A stretch of DNA of 39,306 nucleotides from Alsobacter soli. GTDB taxonomy: Bacteria; Pseudomonadota; Alphaproteobacteria; Rhizobiales; Beijerinckiaceae. This document shows, piece by piece, positions 9,094 through 18,225 of this stretch. The notes beneath the pieces are model-generated. The model saw only the letters and a list, made by a program, of their open reading frames with translations, had not been told where the DNA came from and made no database searches. Location: positions 1 to 39,306 of the forward strand of contig CAMCXA010000019.1 in NCBI GenBank assembly GCA_945883115.1. Reading direction: 5' to 3'. Every line of letters begins with the position of its first letter. Position 1 is the stretch's first letter. A program made the translations under genes and the position numbers.

Positions 9094-11355
9094 TTGCCTG
9101 AAGCGACTGCGCCTGACTTTCAAAAAAATTCGCCGGCTGCTTCACCACAAGTACCGAAACTATCGCGGGTCTGGCGGAGTGCGTTTGGCGTTGTGATCGT
9201 TGCACTCGCGCTGCTATCCGCTTTGGCGACGTTTTCTGTGCTGGCCAATCTTGTTCCGGTGGTGAGTTCCAGTGAGATCGTCCTCGGTCTTTTTTCGGTA
9301 AACGGCATTCTGATCGCGATACTTCTCGTTCTCGTCGGAAACGAGGTGTTTCGCCTCGTTCGTGCGAGAAAGGCTGGTCTGGCTGCGTCGGGATTGCATG
9401 TCAGAATTGTTGGATTATTTGGATTTGTCGCCGCTACACCCGCGATCTTGATGGCAGTTGTCGGGTGGTTGACCCTCGAAAAGGGCATTGATCTCCCATT
9501 CAACCGGTCGATTCAGGGACTGGTGACAACCTCTGCGGACGTCGCACGGTCCTATCGCGAAGTACAATGCCGGGCACTCGGGCGCGAAATCGGTCTGATG
9601 GCGGCAGATCTCGGGCGCGCACGACCCGTTTTTGATCAAAATCGCGATTTTTTTCGGGATTATATGCGAACTCGATCTTATTTCCTCGGCTTTTACGTCG
9701 CCATTCTCATTAAAGGTGACAAAACGGTGCTTGAACGCATCGATAATGCGGCGGTAGACGAGATGCCGCTACCGATTTCGGACGAATTCAGTGAAGCCAA
9801 CCGTTCCGAGGCAGGGATCTGCATGCTTCCGGTTCAGGGCAATGTATTCCGGGCCCTTGTGCGCGTTCCTGGGTTTGACGATGGCTATCTGCTGGTGGCA
9901 CGTGCCGTTGATCCAAAGGCTCTTATCTTCCACAAGCAGGCGGAGCAGGTCGTTAAATATTATGATGCCCTTTCTGAGGGAAAACTGGGTGTCCAGATCG
10001 CATTTGCGAGTATGTACGCTCTCATTTCGCTCATTCTTCTCTTGTCGGCTGTCTGGATTGGGTTGAGCTTTGCCAATTGGTTGGTAACCCCGATTCGCCG
10101 CATGATTTTCGCAACTGATCAGGTTGCAACAGGAAATTATGACGTTCAGGTTCCGGTTTTCGAAAAGGAAGGGGATATCGGGCATCTCGGCGATACGTTC
10201 AACAAGATGACGGGTGAATTGCGTCGGCAGACGGATCGGCTCCATGCAGCAAATGAGCTTATGGACCGCCGTCGCCGTTTTACGGAAGCCGTTTTGTCCG
10301 GCGTATCAGCAGGCGTCATAGGACTGGATGGCGATGGTCGGATCACCGTTCTCAATCCCTCCGCAGAACGGCTTCTCGGGGTTGATACCAACCATTTGCA
10401 AGGCGAACAGCTCATCTCGATCATGCCGGAGCTCGCACCCTTCATCGCCGAGGCTGCCGTTGATCGCCAACGCGCGACACAGGGACAGGTCAATATCAAG
10501 GTGAATTCTCAGGAGCGCACGCTCACTGTCAGGGTCGCGTCAGATCAATCCGGCGATATGGAGCGCAGCGCCATTGTGACGCTCGATGATGTGACGGACC
10601 TCGTTACCGCTCAACGGAGTGCTGCTTGGGCCGATGTCGCCCGTCGTATTGCTCACGAAATCAAGAATCCGCTTACTCCGATCCAACTCTCCGCCGAGCG
10701 AATTCGCCGGAAATACGGTAAAGTCATTGTTGAGGATCGGGAGATTTTCGACCAATGCACGGACACGATCATTCGTCAGGTGGACGACATCAAGCGCATG
10801 GTCGATGAATTTTCCTCATTTGCCCGCATGCCGAAACCGCTGCCCGAGCTTGATGACGTCGGAAGTGTCGTTCGTCAGGTTTTGTTCCTCATGCGCGTGG
10901 CCCATCCGGATATCTCATTCACAGAATTGGTACCCGATATTCTTCCCTCAGCGAGTTTCGATCGCCGTTTGATCTCTCAGGCGCTGACAAACATTGTAAA
11001 GAACGCGACCGAGGCAATTCAGGCTGTTCCAGCCATTGAGCGGGGCGAGAGCCTGATCGACGTGAACGTCTCACTGAACAATCAGATTATTTCGATTGAT
11101 GTGTCCGACAATGGCAAAGGTTTCCCCGCCGAAAGTCGCCAGCGTCTGTTGGAACCCTACATGACGACGCGAGAAGGTGGCACCGGGCTCGGGCTCGCAA
11201 TCGTCGGAAAAATTCTCGAAGAGCATGGCGGCGGTATTGAGTTGCTCGATCGTGTCGATGGTGCCCGCGGCGCCAGAGTTCGCCTCTGGTTCCCTGTGGC
11301 AGGCGAGGAGCCGGAACACCAGCCGGAACCCCGTTCAAATGAAAAGGTCTCCTGA
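9094..11355 (+). CDS. ntrY: Membrane-bound nitrogen/redox sensor kinase NtrY
   Basis: A large histidine kinase of 753 residues if it starts at TTG 9094; TTG 9037 would give 772. The N-terminus holds three hydrophobic segments (about residues 25-120), then an extracytoplasmic loop, a further membrane segment near 310-330, a HAMP domain, a PAS domain with VIGLDGDGRITVLNP, the phosphoacceptor [13 protein letters not shown] (His521) and the ATPase boxes (NIVKNATEAI, DNGKGFP, GGTGLGLAI). The order matches NtrY exactly. NtrY works with NtrX in nitrogen metabolism, and in Brucella and relatives also in oxygen or redox sensing. Its stop directly abuts the ntrX ATG, so the pair is coupled. Confidence 0.95.
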   Translation: MPEATAPDFQKNSPAASPQVPKLSRVWRSAFGVVIVALALLSALATFSVLANLVPVVSSSEIVLGLFSVNGILIAILLVLVGNEVFRLVRARKAGLAASGLHVRIVGLFGFVAATPAILMAVVGWLTLEKGIDLPFNRSIQGLVTTSADVARSYREVQCRALGREIGLMAADLGRARPVFDQNRDFFRDYMRTRSYFLGFYVAILIKGDKTVLERIDNAAVDEMPLPISDEFSEANRSEAGICMLPVQGNVFRALVRVPGFDDGYLLVARAVDPKALIFHKQAEQVVKYYDALSEGKLGVQIAFASMYALISLILLLSAVWIGLSFANWLVTPIRRMIFATDQVATGNYDVQVPVFEKEGDIGHLGDTFNKMTGELRRQTDRLHAANELMDRRRRFTEAVLSGVSAGVIGLDGDGRITVLNPSAERLLGVDTNHLQGEQLISIMPELAPFIAEAAVDRQRATQGQVNIKVNSQERTLTVRVASDQSGDMERSAIVTLDDVTDLVTAQRSAAWADVARRIAHEIKNPLTPIQLSAERIRRKYGKVIVEDREIFDQCTDTIIRQVDDIKRMVDEFSSFARMPKPLPELDDVGSVVRQVLFLMRVAHPDISFTELVPDILPSASFDRRLISQALTNIVKNATEAIQAVPAIERGESLIDVNVSLNNQIISIDVSDNGKGFPAESRQRLLEPYMTTREGGTGLGLAIVGKILEEHGGGIELLDRVDGARGARVRLWFPVAGEEPEHQPEPRSNEKVS

Positions 11356-12723
11356 ATGAGCGCTGATATTTTGATTGTTGACGACGAGGCCGATATTCGT
11401 GGTCTTGTCGCCGGTATACTGGAAGATGAGGGTTTCAGCTGCCGGACAGCTGCCAATTCAGATGAAGCGATGAACACAATTTCGGCACGTCGTCCGAATC
11501 TTGTGTTTCTCGATATCTGGATTCAGGGATCGAAACTGGACGGCCTGCAGTTGCTTGATCTCATCAAGGAGCAGAATCCCGAACTTCCGGTCGTTATGAT
11601 CTCGGGGCATGGCAACATTGAAACTGCCGTGTCAGCCATCAAACGCGGCGCCTATGACTTCATCGAGAAGCCATTCAAAGCGGATCGACTGATCTTGATT
11701 GCGGAACGTGCGCTTGAAACCTCCCGCCTGAAGCGCGAGGTGAAAGAACTTCGCACCCGTTCTCCGCAAGCGAGCGAAATCATCGGTAATTCCGTCGTTA
11801 TCAACCATCTCCGTCAGGCGATTGAAAAAGTAGCGATCACCAATGCCCGCGTCCTGATCGCCGGGCCACCGGGATCGGGCAAGGAACTTGCCGCGCGCAC
11901 ATTGCACAATTCCTCGTCTCGTTCGAGCGGTCCTTTCATCGCACTGAACGCCGCAACGATCATGCCCGATTCGATGGAAATGGAACTGTTCGGAGCGGAG
12001 GAAACCCCAGGTTCACCCCGCCGGATCGGAGCCTTCGAGGAAGCACATGGTGGCACGCTCTATCTCGACGAGATCGCGGATATGCCGAAGGAAACCCAAG
12101 GCAAGATCCTCCGCGTGCTGATCGACCAGAGTTTTCAACGTGTTGGCGGCTCGTCAAAGGTTACTGTCGATATTCGTGTGATCTCGTCAACCTCACGTGA
12201 TCTTGCCCGAGAAATTGAAATGGGCAGATTCCGCGAAGATTTGCTGCATCGTTTGAGCGTCGTTCCGCTGCGCGTGCCGGGCTTGGCCGAACGGCGTGAT
12301 GATATTCCGCTCTTGATCGATTATTTTCTCGACCAGATTTCCCAATCGGCGGGTATTCCACGGCGGTTGATCGCTGACGATGCCTTGGCCATCCTGCAAT
12401 CGCATGATTGGCCCGGTAACGTCCGCCAATTGCGCAACAATATTGAACGTCTGCTGATTCTGGCTGAAGGCGACGTCTCTGTGCCTGTAACAGCCGAGTT
12501 CCTGCCGCAGGATGTCGGCTCGCTTGTTCCGGCAACACCTCAGGGGCAGGGGGGTGAAAAGCTCATGGCGATGGCACTTCGCGAGGCACGCGAGGAATTC
12601 GAGCGTGAATATTTGATCGCCCAGATCAACCGGTTTGGCGGAAACATCTCGCGCACCGCTGAATTCGTCGAAATGGAGCGCTCTGCGCTTCATCGAAAAC
12701 TCAAACTGCTCGGAATAGGGTGA
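11356..12723 (+). CDS. ntrX: Response regulator NtrX
   Basis: A 455-residue regulator with a receiver domain (phosphoacceptor Asp53 in VFLDIW), an AAA+ domain and a C-terminal Fis-like helix-turn-helix (GNISRTAEFVEMERSALHRKL). The Walker A reads GPPGSGKE (170-177). Where NtrC has GAFTGA, this protein has GAEETPGSPRRIGAFEE, so the sigma-54 contact loop is missing. That is a known property of NtrX and suggests it does not act as a classical sigma-54 activator. It is the partner of NtrY, encoded immediately upstream. In many Rhizobiales a trkA gene follows; here 181 bases lead straight to hfq. Confidence 0.95.
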   Translation: MSADILIVDDEADIRGLVAGILEDEGFSCRTAANSDEAMNTISARRPNLVFLDIWIQGSKLDGLQLLDLIKEQNPELPVVMISGHGNIETAVSAIKRGAYDFIEKPFKADRLILIAERALETSRLKREVKELRTRSPQASEIIGNSVVINHLRQAIEKVAITNARVLIAGPPGSGKELAARTLHNSSSRSSGPFIALNAATIMPDSMEMELFGAEETPGSPRRIGAFEEAHGGTLYLDEIADMPKETQGKILRVLIDQSFQRVGGSSKVTVDIRVISSTSRDLAREIEMGRFREDLLHRLSVVPLRVPGLAERRDDIPLLIDYFLDQISQSAGIPRRLIADDALAILQSHDWPGNVRQLRNNIERLLILAEGDVSVPVTAEFLPQDVGSLVPATPQGQGGEKLMAMALREAREEFEREYLIAQINRFGGNISRTAEFVEMERSALHRKLKLLGIG

Positions 12724-12904
12724 TCAAAAAGGCGCACCCCGGCGTAGAAATGCGCTCCTGGTTGATCCTTCCTTTGTTTCGTCTTAATCTTGGGGTAGAC
12801 CCTAATTCAAGGCGGGGTGTTTGTGTCGCCCTGAATGCGTATCAAAAGAAAACGGCAAACGGAGCTTCTCAACCGGCTCCGAACAAAGAAAAGAAGAGGC
12901 AATG

Positions 12905-13165
12905 ATGGCAACTGAACGCCCCCAAAATCTGCAGGACACGTTTTTGAACCATGTCCGCAAGAGCAAAATCCCTCTGACAATATTTCTGATCAATGGCGTC
13001 AAACTGCAGGGTATTGTCTCTTGGTACGATAATTTCTGCCTTTTGCTCCGCCGCGACGGGCAATCCCAGCTTGTCTACAAACACGCCATTTCAACCATCA
13101 TGCCCGGAGCGCCGTTGATCCTGTTTGATCAGACGGACGAAACCGGCGCGGTGTTAAAGGACTGA
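12905..13165 (+). CDS. hfq: RNA chaperone Hfq
   Basis: An 86-residue Sm-like protein that forms a hexamer and pairs small RNAs with mRNAs. The family core is complete: [12 protein letters not shown], then [14 protein letters not shown] (Sm1), [11 protein letters not shown] and VYKHAISTI (Sm2, with the uridine-binding YKHA). The acidic tail is short, as in alphaproteobacteria. Two adjacent ATG codons (12902 and 12905) follow GAAGAGG; the second has the better spacing and gives the usual MA start. The hflX GTG lies one base after the stop, so the two are co-translated. Confidence 0.97.
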   Translation: MATERPQNLQDTFLNHVRKSKIPLTIFLINGVKLQGIVSWYDNFCLLLRRDGQSQLVYKHAISTIMPGAPLILFDQTDETGAVLKD

Positions 13166-13166
13166 C

Positions 13167-14597
13167 GTGGCAGAGCACGTCGAGCCAGAGGTTCGCTCAT
13201 CAAATGGGCTGTTTGAGCCGGAAAAGGCCATTGCCAGCGGCACACGCACGCTTGTGATCGGTCCTTATCCGACCCGTCGCCCGTCAACCAACCGCACGGG
13301 CGTTCAGAGCGAGCAACACGTTAATTTGAGGTCAGCCCAAGCGCGGCTTGAAGAGGCGTGTGGGCTGACCGCGGCAATCGATCTCGAAATTGCCGCCTCC
13401 ATGATCATTCCGATTGCGGCACCACGCCCGTCAACCTATCTCGGCAAGGGCAAGGTCGAGGAACTGGCATCGATGGTCGAAGATCAGGATATTGACCTCA
13501 TGGTCGCCGATTGCGCGCTCAGCCCTGTGCAACAGCGCAATCTGGAAAAGGCACTCGGGATCAAGGTCATTGATCGCACGGGTCTGATCCTCGAAATCTT
13601 CGGCAGACGCGCCCGCACACGCGAAGGCTCGCTCCAGGTCGAACTCGCCCATCTTGCCTACCAGAAGAGCCGTCTTGTCCGCTCCTGGACCCATCTTGAG
13701 CGCCAACGCGGTGGCTTCGGCTTTCTCGGTGGTCCGGGTGAAACGCAGATCGAAGCCGACAGGCGTCTCATTCAGGAGCGCATGATCCGGATCGAAGCCG
13801 ATATCGAGGACGTCAAGCGCACACGCGGCTTGCATCGCAAGAGCCGCAGCAAAGTGCCATATCCTGTCGTGGCCCTCGTCGGATATACCAATGCCGGGAA
13901 ATCGACGCTATTCAACCGCCTGACCTCGGCGGAAGTCTTGGCCGAAAACATGCTGTTTGCAACGCTCGATCCCACAGCGCGCATCGTCAAGCTGCCCCAC
14001 GGCGAACAAGTGATCCTGAATGACACGGTCGGTTTCATCTCCGACCTGCCGACAATGCTGGTTGCCGCCTTCCGCGCAACGCTCGAAGACGTTATTTCTG
14101 CTGAAGTGATCCTTCATGTCCGCGATGTCTCGCATGGCGACACCGAGGCGCAAGCTGCAGATGTCGTCAAAATCCTCGGAGATCTCGGCATCAACCCGAA
14201 AGATAGCCACCGCATCATCGAGGTCTGGAACAAATCCGATCTTTTGGATCCTGCCGATGCCGATCGGCTTCTGGCTGTCTTATCCGGCCGTCTGAGTGAC
14301 GAGCGTCCAATTCTCGTCTCGGCACTAACGGGGGAGGGTATCCCCACGCTGCTTGATGCCGTTGAATATCGCCTCTCGCGCAATCGGCCTGTCTATACGC
14401 TGCTGCTCGACCCGTCGCAGGGGGCGTTGCTGCACTGGCTCTATGAAGAGGCGGAAGTACTGGAACGCCGCGTTGATGATCTCGGCCGCATGCGGCTTGT
14501 CATCCGGCTGATCCCCGAAAAAGAATCACGTTTCACCCAAAAATTTCCCAAAGCGCGATTGATCCGGTCGGGTGAGCAGGTGCAGCAAAGCGTTTGA
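13167..14597 (+). CDS. hflX: Ribosome-associated GTPase HflX
   Basis: A 476-residue GTPase that binds the 50S subunit and can split stalled ribosomes. The N-terminal HflX domain ends with the glycine-rich GGFGFLGGPGETQIE. The G domain shows G1 GYTNAGKST (about 239-247), G3 DTVGF and G4 NKSD. The start is GTG, one base after hfq, which is the conserved hfq-hflX arrangement. The C-terminus is about 30 residues longer than the G domain and ends 15 bases from the convergent mazG. Confidence 0.96.
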   Translation: MAEHVEPEVRSSNGLFEPEKAIASGTRTLVIGPYPTRRPSTNRTGVQSEQHVNLRSAQARLEEACGLTAAIDLEIAASMIIPIAAPRPSTYLGKGKVEELASMVEDQDIDLMVADCALSPVQQRNLEKALGIKVIDRTGLILEIFGRRARTREGSLQVELAHLAYQKSRLVRSWTHLERQRGGFGFLGGPGETQIEADRRLIQERMIRIEADIEDVKRTRGLHRKSRSKVPYPVVALVGYTNAGKSTLFNRLTSAEVLAENMLFATLDPTARIVKLPHGEQVILNDTVGFISDLPTMLVAAFRATLEDVISAEVILHVRDVSHGDTEAQAADVVKILGDLGINPKDSHRIIEVWNKSDLLDPADADRLLAVLSGRLSDERPILVSALTGEGIPTLLDAVEYRLSRNRPVYTLLLDPSQGALLHWLYEEAEVLERRVDDLGRMRLVIRLIPEKESRFTQKFPKARLIRSGEQVQQSV

Positions 14598-14612
14598 CCT
14601 CGCGGATCATGA

Positions 14613-15440
14613 TCAACCCTGTGCTTTCGTCTTCGCCTCAATCCAAAGCGCTTCCATCTCGTCGAGCGTTGCATCTTCAAGAGAACGATCTTTTACTGCA
14701 AGACTTTCCTCTATATATTTAAATCGACGCGTAAATTTCAGATTTGTCCCGCGTAAACCGGCCTCCGGATCAACGTGCAGATGCCGCGCAAGATTGGCAA
14801 CTGCAAAGAGTAAATCACCCACCTCGTCGACAATCTCCTCTTGGCGACCACCCTTGATCGCTTCCTCGATCTCTCCGATCTCCTCCCGGATTTTGTCGAG
14901 CACCAATTCGGCATTATTCCAGTCAAATCCGACAGTTGACGCGCGCGATTGAAGTTTTTCCGCGCGTGTCAGGGCAGGGAGATGGGCCGGAATTCCGTCC
15001 AGAAGCGAGGGGGCTTGCTCGGGCTCGAAGCCTGCTTTTAGCCTTTCTTCCCGCTTTTCCGCACGTTCCGCCGCCTTGATCTCGTTCCACAGCCCTTTGA
15101 CTTCCTCAGGCGTCAAAGCGCGGCTCTTGTCGAATACGTGCGGGTGCCGTCTGATCAGTTTCGTGGTGATCGCTCTCACCACGTCGCCAAAATCGAATGA
15201 ACCCAGCTCCTCGGCCATTCTTGCATGATAGACGACCTGAAGCAGCAAATCTCCGAGTTCGTCCTTCAGGTCTGTCAGATCATTCCGTTCGATCGCATCC
15301 GCAACCTCATAGGCTTCCTCGATGGTGTAGGGGGCAATCGTCGCAAAGGTCTGCTTGATATCCCATGGACACCCGCCAACAGGGTTTCGCAGCGCGACCA
15401 TTATGTCGATCAAATTCTGGATATCCCGTGACGGCTTCAT
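14613..15440 (-). CDS. mazG: Nucleoside triphosphate pyrophosphohydrolase MazG
   Basis: A 275-residue protein with two tandem MazG domains. The first carries GGCPWDIKQTF and EEAYEVADAIE with the metal-binding EExxE12-28ExxD pattern; the second contains EIGEIEEAIKGG followed by EEIVDEVGDLLFAVANL. MazG hydrolyses NTPs to NMP and pyrophosphate and can lower ppGpp during starvation. The ATG at 15440 is preceded by AAAGGA. A TTG at 15470 would add ten residues. It converges on hflX with a 15-base gap and no terminator hairpin that I can see. Confidence 0.94.
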   Translation of the reverse strand: MKPSRDIQNLIDIMVALRNPVGGCPWDIKQTFATIAPYTIEEAYEVADAIERNDLTDLKDELGDLLLQVVYHARMAEELGSFDFGDVVRAITTKLIRRHPHVFDKSRALTPEEVKGLWNEIKAAERAEKREERLKAGFEPEQAPSLLDGIPAHLPALTRAEKLQSRASTVGFDWNNAELVLDKIREEIGEIEEAIKGGRQEEIVDEVGDLLFAVANLARHLHVDPEAGLRGTNLKFTRRFKYIEESLAVKDRSLEDATLDEMEALWIEAKTKAQG

Positions 15441-15771
15441 GGGCGGCAGTCCTTTCTTCGTTTCCGACAACGCCCAAATCCGCAGCGAAGATCAAGCATG
15501 GGACACAGAGATCACGAGTTTTGCACCGGATGATTTCAATCAGCACGCCTTGATTGCCAACGATGCACATTGAGAATTTTGATCGAAGAGACAGGGAAGC
15601 AGGAATATAAATTTCGCATAAGATATATTATGGAACTAAAATTATCTTAAAGGGTATCCCAATATGCTTCACTCAGAATCCAACGGTGCACCAGCACACT
15701 CTCCAGCTATGCTCATCACGCCATCGTCTTCCCCGTTAATGGACGCAACCGTAAAAATTGGCGTGAACGCA
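15441..15771. other. Intergenic region upstream of mazG and downstream of higA
   Basis: About 330 bases without a supported gene. The part at 15580-15660 is clearly AT-rich and may hold the mazG promoter on the minus strand. An open plus-strand frame from 15664 runs antisense through higA and lacks family features. No hairpin, repeat or RNA gene stands out. Confidence 0.5.
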
Positions 15772-16080
15772 TTATTCCGAAGCAAGATAAGGATGCACGT
15801 CAATCGTATCCGCCTGCTCACGCATCGTGTAGGTATCGAACCATGCTTGCATCTTAAGCAGCGTATCCATGCTCACACCGAAGGCTTTTTCAATCCGCAA
15901 AGCCATTTCGGGAGAAAGGCCCGCCTTCTCGTTCACGAGGTCGGACAAAGTAGCACGCCGCACACCCAACGCCTCGGCGGCCTTACTCACTGAAAGATGC
16001 AACTCTTCAAGAATTTCGGAACGGATAAAAGCGCCCGGGTGGCTCGGTTTCATACCGATCTTCAACGATACTTCGTTCAT
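15772..16080 (-). CDS. higA: HigA-family antitoxin
   Basis: A 102-residue Xre-type DNA-binding antitoxin. After the short HPGAFIRSEILEEL opening there is a helix-turn-helix (SVSKAAEALGVRRATLSDLVN), then a segment with LSPEMALRIEKAFG, which is the HigA/VapI signature. It neutralises the toxin encoded just upstream and should repress the promoter through the inverted repeat at 16375. Its ATG shares one base with the toxin stop (ATGA), the usual translational coupling. In the higBA arrangement the toxin gene comes first, as here. Confidence 0.92.
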   Translation of the reverse strand: MNEVSLKIGMKPSHPGAFIRSEILEELHLSVSKAAEALGVRRATLSDLVNEKAGLSPEMALRIEKAFGVSMDTLLKMQAWFDTYTMREQADTIDVHPYLASE

Positions 16081-16364
16081 CAGTGGTAATCCTCCATATT
16101 CAACTCAACAATCTCGCCGCCAACAAGAGCAAAGGTAATGCGCCAGTTGCCGGAGACCGAAATACTCCAAGTCCCAGCGCGGTCGCCCACCAACTCGTGA
16201 ATCCGCCAACCCGGCGGACCCTGAACGCCCGCTATATCGGAAGCCGTCATCAGCACCGTCAAAATATTTCGCGTTCTATTAACAAGGTCACCACGAATTT
16301 CCCGCGGATCATTGTTCTCGATAAAACGCCTCAAGCCACGGTGTTTGATTGATCGGATGTTCAT
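16080..16364 (-). CDS. higB: HigB-family toxin (RelE superfamily mRNA interferase)
   Basis: A 94-residue toxin of the RelE/ParE fold. It has the conserved opening (IRSIKHRGLRRF), the middle PPGWRIHELVGDR, then WSISVSGNWRITF and the terminal DYH, all typical of HigB. HigB toxins cleave mRNA on the ribosome and arrest growth when HigA is lost. The ATG lies about ten bases from the operator region. The module sits between two housekeeping genes, so it was probably acquired, although no mobile element borders it. Confidence 0.92.
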   Translation of the reverse strand: MNIRSIKHRGLRRFIENNDPREIRGDLVNRTRNILTVLMTASDIAGVQGPPGWRIHELVGDRAGTWSISVSGNWRITFALVGGEIVELNMEDYH

Positions 16365-16374
16365 CGTGTAATAT

Positions 16375-16391
16375 GTACGGTATAAGCGTAC
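16375..16391 (-). promoter_or_regulatory. Inverted repeat operator of higBA
   Basis: GTACG at 16375-16379 and CGTAC at 16387-16391 form a perfect 5-bp inverted repeat with a 7-base spacer. It begins 11 bases before the higB ATG. HigA proteins bind dyads of this size overlapping their own promoters, so this is the likely autoregulatory site. Confidence 0.6.
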
Positions 16392-16395
16392 GAAT

Positions 16396-16401
16396 TGTCA
16401 A
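16396..16401 (-). promoter_or_regulatory. Likely -35 element of the higBA promoter
   Basis: Read on the minus strand these bases are TTGACA, a perfect -35 consensus. A weak -10 candidate (TACATA) lies about 18 bases further down, overlapping the operator. HigA bound at the dyad would cover the promoter. Only the -35 is convincing. Confidence 0.5.
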
Positions 16402-16627
16402 CACAAATGGACGTTCCCTGTAATTCGCCCGCTCTTAAGCTGGTTCAATTGTAGACCTTACAAAGAGCGCTTCATTCGATATTGCCGAGAAATTCAGCTC
16501 TTGGAACACTCTAAGTCCGAGGGGTATGATCACGAAACCAATTTTTACAGCTTCAGTTGTCACACTTCGGAGTTGCGCGTTATTTTGAACAAACATTCAT
16601 CCAAGAAGCATAGGCGCGACCGTACCA

Positions 16628-17431
16628 CTATTGGTTCGGAATCTCGATCACCATGCCGTCATAGGCAGGAACCACATTCTCAGGCAGTTCCTTGCACAAG
16701 GTCGCATAATCGAGATCATTGTGCATATTCGTCAATATGGCGCGCTTGGGTTTCATACGTGCGATCCATTCCAGCGACTCGGCCAGGTTGAAATGCGCAG
16801 GATGGGTCCGGCGTCTCAACGCATCAATAATCCAGATATCTAGATTTTCGAGATATTTCAGGCTTTTTGAAGGCACATCATTCACGTCCGGCGTATAGGC
16901 GACCCGTCCAAACTGGAGCCCGAGCGCCATAATGTCGCCATGCTGTACCTCGAACGGAATCGCACGGATACTCCCGCCCGCCCCTTCGATTTCGGTCTCA
17001 TGCCCTTCCACGAGCCGGAAGTCGCGGACGATGGGCGGATAATCGCTTCCGGGCGGCGATTCAAAACAATACCCGAAGCGATCTCTCAAGTTTTTAGCCG
17101 TTCGCGCATCCGAATAAACCGGCAAAATCCGACGCATTTCGATCACGACCGCCCGCACATCATCAATCCCGTGCGTGTGATCGGCATGGTCATGCGTAAA
17201 GAGCACCGAGTCGATATGCTTCAGATCCGCGCTCAACAATTGCTCGCGCAAATCAGGCGAAGTATCGACAATCACATTGGTTTTTTCAGTTCCCGAACGT
17301 CTCTGAACGAGGATCGAGCACCGCCTGCGGCGGTTCTTGGGTTCGTTCGGGTCACACTCTCCCCAGCCCGCCGCTGGCCGAGGAACGCCGCCGGATGACC
17401 CGCATCCCAAAATTGTAATGGAAAGGCTCAT
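16628..17431 (-). CDS. MBL-fold metallohydrolase (PhnP/COG1235-like)
   Basis: A 267-residue metallo-beta-lactamase fold protein. After the LGCGSSGGVPRP opening it has the metal-binding FTHDHADH motif (His80, His82, Asp84, His85) and later histidines in FEVQHGD and LTNMHNDLD. The order matches COG1235, which includes PhnP, a cyclic phosphate phosphodiesterase of phosphonate catabolism. No phn gene is nearby, and in Rhizobiales this gene usually follows tatD, so a nucleotide or RNA processing role is as likely. Its ATG overlaps the tatD stop by four bases. Confidence 0.88.
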   Translation of the reverse strand: MSLSITILGCGSSGGVPRPAAGWGECDPNEPKNRRRRCSILVQRRSGTEKTNVIVDTSPDLREQLLSADLKHIDSVLFTHDHADHTHGIDDVRAVVIEMRRILPVYSDARTAKNLRDRFGYCFESPPGSDYPPIVRDFRLVEGHETEIEGAGGSIRAIPFEVQHGDIMALGLQFGRVAYTPDVNDVPSKSLKYLENLDIWIIDALRRRTHPAHFNLAESLEWIARMKPKRAILTNMHNDLDYATLCKELPENVVPAYDGMVIEIPNQ

Positions 17432-18225
17432 CGCGCCGCTCTTTCGTCAGGCCGCTTCGCCTTTAAAAAAAGCGTGAAAAAATTATCCGTCGTTTGCGCT
17501 GCCATGTCTTCGGGCGAAAAACCTTTCACACCTGCCAAAACCTCGTTCGTTTCGGCAACAAAAGCGGGCTCGTTCCGTTTGGAGCGATGGCTCTGCGGCG
17601 CAAGATAGGGCGCGTCGGTTTCAACGAGCAAACGGTCAAGCGGGACACTCTCCGCGGCTTCGCGCACGGCAAGCGCGCTCTTGAACGTCAATATCCCCGA
17701 AAACGACACATAAAGCCCGAGCCGTACCCCCACCTCTGCCAATCGCTTCGTCGACGAGAAACAATGGAGCACGGCTTTAAATGCCCCCTTCCCCATTTCA
17801 TCCTCAAGCGTTGCAATCATGGCATCGTCCGCATCCCGTGCATGGATCACGAGCGGCAAGTGCGTAATCCGCGCTGCTGCGATCTGTGTCCGGAAGACAC
17901 GGTCCGCGACGCTCCGTTCAGCACGGTCATAGTGAAAATCCAGTCCAGCTTCACCAATTCCAACGCATTTCTCGTGCTCTGCAAGCGCACAATAGGTCTC
18001 GAGTGCAACGTCTGGTTCTTCCGCCGCATTCAGCGGATGGGTTCCCACCGTGCACCAAATATCCGGATCACTCTCGGCAATCGCCCTGATGGCATCGAAG
18101 CGATGCACACGCGTCGAAATCGTCACAATGCTCTTCACGCCTGCTAAACGCGCGCGAGCGAGCATCTCGTCGCGATCAACGTCGAAATCCGGAAAATCGA
18201 GATGGCAATGGCTATCAACCAGCAT
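17428..18225 (-). CDS. tatD: TatD-family metal-dependent deoxyribonuclease
   Basis: A 265-residue TIM-barrel hydrolase. It shows the N-terminal HxH metal site (His6, His8 in DSHCHLD), GEAGLDFHYD, LPLVIHARDA, HCFSST and the C-terminal ETDAPYLAP. TatD proteins are 3'-5' exonucleases thought to act in DNA repair or turnover. The ATG overlaps the metG stop by one base, within a tight operon of rlpA to the MBL hydrolase. Confidence 0.95.
   Translation of the reverse strand: MLVDSHCHLDFPDFDVDRDEMLARARLAGVKSIVTISTRVHRFDAIRAIAESDPDIWCTVGTHPLNAAEEPDVALETYCALAEHEKCVGIGEAGLDFHYDRAERSVADRVFRTQIAAARITHLPLVIHARDADDAMIATLEDEMGKGAFKAVLHCFSSTKRLAEVGVRLGLYVSFSGILTFKSALAVREAAESVPLDRLLVETDAPYLAPQSHRSKRNEPAFVAETNEVLAGVKGFSPEDMAAQTTDNFFTLFLKAKRPDERAAR

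Noticed and set aside
15664-15993. Plus-strand frame of 109 codons
   Set aside because: It lies antisense to higA, which has strong family signatures; nothing in the frame is protein-like.
16402-16627. Possible small gene between higB and the MBL hydrolase
   Set aside because: The only open frame (plus strand from 16501) runs into the MBL gene antisense; no ribosome-binding site or composition support.
17494-18147. Plus-strand frame of 217 codons opposite tatD
   Set aside because: tatD on the other strand has all metal-binding motifs; this is its shadow.
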